Assembly (NCBI GenBank): GCA_903840235.1
Contig: CAIMFE010000127.1
Coordinates: 1-7,637, forward strand
Source: an uncultured Opitutia bacterium
GTDB taxonomy: Bacteria; Verrucomicrobiota; Verrucomicrobiia; Opitutales; UBA953
DNA length: 7,637 bases
Reading direction: 5' to 3'
Within the stretch, counting starts at the first letter, position 1, and the number at the start of each line of letters is the position of its first letter. Of the stretch, positions 5,959 through 7,637 are shown in pieces. Position numbers and translations under genes: made by a program. The notes under the pieces are model-generated. The model saw nothing but the letters and a program-made list of their open reading frames with translations. It was not told where the DNA came from and did no database searches.

Positions 5959-7578
5959 TTAAATAACAAATAGTATTATCCAGCTTCCCACAATGAGGGC
6001 GGGAATACCAAATAGTTTAATGACGCTTTTTGATTCTGCCTGTACCAGAAAACATACAATTAAAATTAAGGCACAGAGGGGCCCACTGGCCGGCCAGGTG
6101 GAACTGCCTTGTAAATTGAGTCCAGGAATTTTGGCGAAAAATTCGGCAATGGCTGTCATGATGTTTAAAACGATAACGCCAGCTCCATTGATCCACTGAG
6201 CCATGGGCAGAAGATTTTCCCACGGATAAAAAAATAATGAAATCATCCCACACACGAGCGGAATTTCTGAAAGCGGAACTAACATTAAGTTTACGACGAC
6301 TCCGCCGTAACTCGCATTTTGAAAGTAGGTAAGTGTTAAGGGTATTCCTGCGAGTGTGGCGGCGGTTGATATGCATAGGCCGGAAATCAAAAACTTTCGC
6401 AGCTTCCATCTTCCGCGTTGCGACCAGGTTTGGCTTTTTGTCGGAATTAATTTTTCTTCGGTCGTGGGTTGATTCAGTATTTGGGCAGCGGGAGCTCCGA
6501 CTAAAATAATCGCAACCACGGCGACGTAACTTAGTTGAAATCCTGGATCATTAATCGCCTCGGGTTGAAGGATGAGCGTAAACGCACAAGCTAAGGCTAA
6601 GGATTGAAGTGTGGAAGTGGATCGCTCGCTGACTTGTCCTACCCAGATAAACGTCGCCATGATCCAGGCTCGAGTGGAGGAGGGCGATACTCCCGTCACC
6701 TCTACATAAAGCCAAAGCAGACTTAAAATAATCACACCCAACGGTTTTTCTGGGAGATGTACTTTTCGCACAAACCAAAGCATGCCTGCTGCCATGCCCG
6801 CGATATGCAGTCCGCTAATCGCAAATAAATGCAGTGTGCCGGTTTGCATGAATGCCACTTTTGCTTCGGGCGGCAAAAGGGCAGTACGTCCTAAAAGTGT
6901 TGCGGATAAGAGCGCGCCTCCTTCGTCGTCTTTCCAGGGCAAGGTACTCAACCATTGTTCCAATTTTATTTGGGTTCTTTGACACCACACGGCAAAGTCC
7001 GTCGGCTTTTCTAATAGTCCGATAATTTTTCCATTACGGAGTTTCAGTGTCGCCCCTTGTGATTTTACCCACGCATCATAACCTTGCGGGTTGGCGTCGA
7101 TTGCCGAAATCCATCCACTCATTTTTAATTCGCATCCTTGTGCAGGGGTACCACCTTTGACGAATAGGGCGACGCGTCTTCGGAAAAATGCACCTTTATC
7201 AGTAATGATTCCTAGGCCCGTCCAACCACTGCCTTCGCGATTAGTATTAGCGTGTTCAATGGCGATAGAGAGTTCAGTTAATTTTTCATCGACCTCTAAA
7301 AAGTTTTGCGGGGGAAGTTTTACTTGATGCCACGCTGCCCCTAAAAAAATGCCGACCGCTACTAATGCTATCTGACTCTGTTGGGCGCACCGGATTTTTA
7401 TCCAGAGCCAACTCAGAGAAAATAAACTCAAAATTAATAATATAAAAACCGGGATTGGATAAAAACTATCTAAGCTTTCTCCGAGAAGAATGGGCAGAGC
7501 TAGCCACAGAGCAGGGCAGTGTCCAAACCGAGAGGGCTTTACTTCGTCGTCGTATTCCAGGGAGTGGGGCCGTTCCAT
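5959..7578 (-). CDS. comEC: ComEC/Rec2-family competence membrane protein lacking the metallo-beta-lactamase domain
   Basis: ComEC forms the inner-membrane channel for single-stranded DNA during natural transformation. This 539-aa protein has two or three N-terminal membrane segments (about 22-84), then a soluble OB-like region (about 100-190, as in DUF4131). The Competence domain follows, with its signature ALLSATLLGRTALLP...MQTGTLHLFAISGLHIAG at 222-261. Further Competence motifs are SPSSTRAWIMA (298-308), DPGFQLSYVAV (344-354) and AATLAGIPLTLTYFQNASY (406-424) leading into VVNLMLVPL (428-436). Several more membrane helices run to the C-terminus, which ends in a hydrophobic helix. Full-length ComEC proteins are usually 700-800 aa and carry a C-terminal metallo-beta-lactamase domain thought to degrade the non-transported strand; it is absent here. 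The natural-looking end, at a stop followed 51 bases later by an intact gene, argues against a recent frameshift. A GAAGG ribosome binding site lies 9 bases before the ATG, inside an upstream overlapping frame. Confidence 0.9.
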   Translation of the reverse strand: MERPHSLEYDDEVKPSRFGHCPALWLALPILLGESLDSFYPIPVFILLILSLFSLSWLWIKIRCAQQSQIALVAVGIFLGAAWHQVKLPPQNFLEVDEKLTELSIAIEHANTNREGSGWTGLGIITDKGAFFRRRVALFVKGGTPAQGCELKMSGWISAIDANPQGYDAWVKSQGATLKLRNGKIIGLLEKPTDFAVWCQRTQIKLEQWLSTLPWKDDEGGALLSATLLGRTALLPPEAKVAFMQTGTLHLFAISGLHIAGMAAGMLWFVRKVHLPEKPLGVIILSLLWLYVEVTGVSPSSTRAWIMATFIWVGQVSERSTSTLQSLALACAFTLILQPEAINDPGFQLSYVAVVAIILVGAPAAQILNQPTTEEKLIPTKSQTWSQRGRWKLRKFLISGLCISTAATLAGIPLTLTYFQNASYGGVVVNLMLVPLSEIPLVCGMISLFFYPWENLLPMAQWINGAGVIVLNIMTAIAEFFAKIPGLNLQGSSTWPASGPLCALILIVCFLVQAESKSVIKLFGIPALIVGSWIILFVI

Positions 7579-7637
7579 ATCCGGAGGCCTTCGCTACCGA
7601 GTGTGATTCGTGCGACCTCCGCCCTTAGCCAATCCCA
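7539..7637 (-). CDS. C-terminal end of an unidentified upstream gene (partial)
   Basis: On the minus strand one frame is open from the right edge for 32 codons: WDWLRAEVARITLGSEGLR (first 19 residues), then IWNGPTPWNTTTK and TAA. The other two minus-strand frames close within 14 codons of the edge. The amphipathic first half and the Gly/Trp/Pro-containing tail look protein-like, but the piece is too short to assign a family. If real, it overlaps comEC by 40 bases in another frame, and the comEC ribosome binding site lies within it, so comEC would be the next gene of the same operon. A chance open frame of this length is possible. Confidence 0.4.
   Translation of the reverse strand, partial: WDWLRAEVARITLGSEGLRIWNGPTPWNTTTK

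Noticed and set aside
6017..6409. Minus-strand open frame of 130 codons inside comEC
   Set aside because: It is an out-of-frame shadow; the comEC frame carries clear Competence-domain motifs across the same bases.

Overview
The window holds seven confidently placed genes, all transcribed right to left on the minus strand, plus a probable C-terminal fragment of an eighth at the right edge. Read in the direction of transcription the order is: unidentified gene (C-terminus only) - comEC-like - large secreted protein - ribBA - ribH - nusB - ftsY - aroB (N-terminus only). There are no tRNA or rRNA genes, CRISPR arrays, transposases or long intergenic stretches. The longest gap between genes is 74 bases. 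Open frames on the plus strand look like antisense shadows.

The organism is a bacterium of moderate GC content. The run ribBA-ribH-nusB-ftsY, the short FtsY without an acidic A domain, and the large secreted protein with an internal duplication fit Verrucomicrobiota, perhaps near Opitutae. This is inference from gene order and style, not from a phylogenetic marker.

Right part (about 5960-7637): a ComEC/Rec2-type membrane channel protein that ends after the Competence domain and has no C-terminal metallo-beta-lactamase domain. It starts inside the end of the upstream frame. Middle (3448-5907): an 819-residue exported protein of no recognised family. It is built as two diverged copies of one unit, each a probable beta-rich/propeller-like segment followed by a roughly 95-residue beta-sandwich-like module. 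Left part (1-3373): housekeeping genes for riboflavin synthesis (ribBA, ribH), transcription antitermination (nusB), co-translational membrane targeting (ftsY) and the shikimate pathway (aroB). ribH and nusB overlap by 23 bases, and nusB and ftsY are 2 bases apart, so these are almost certainly one transcript.

The most notable points are: the GTP cyclohydrolase II half of RibBA has lost all three zinc-binding cysteines while keeping other family motifs; the large secreted protein shows a clear two-fold internal repeat; ComEC lacks its usual nuclease-like domain; and the ribBA and ribH leaders share a sequence (GATGCAAC next to CAACTT/AAGTT half-sites) although no FMN riboswitch is visible.
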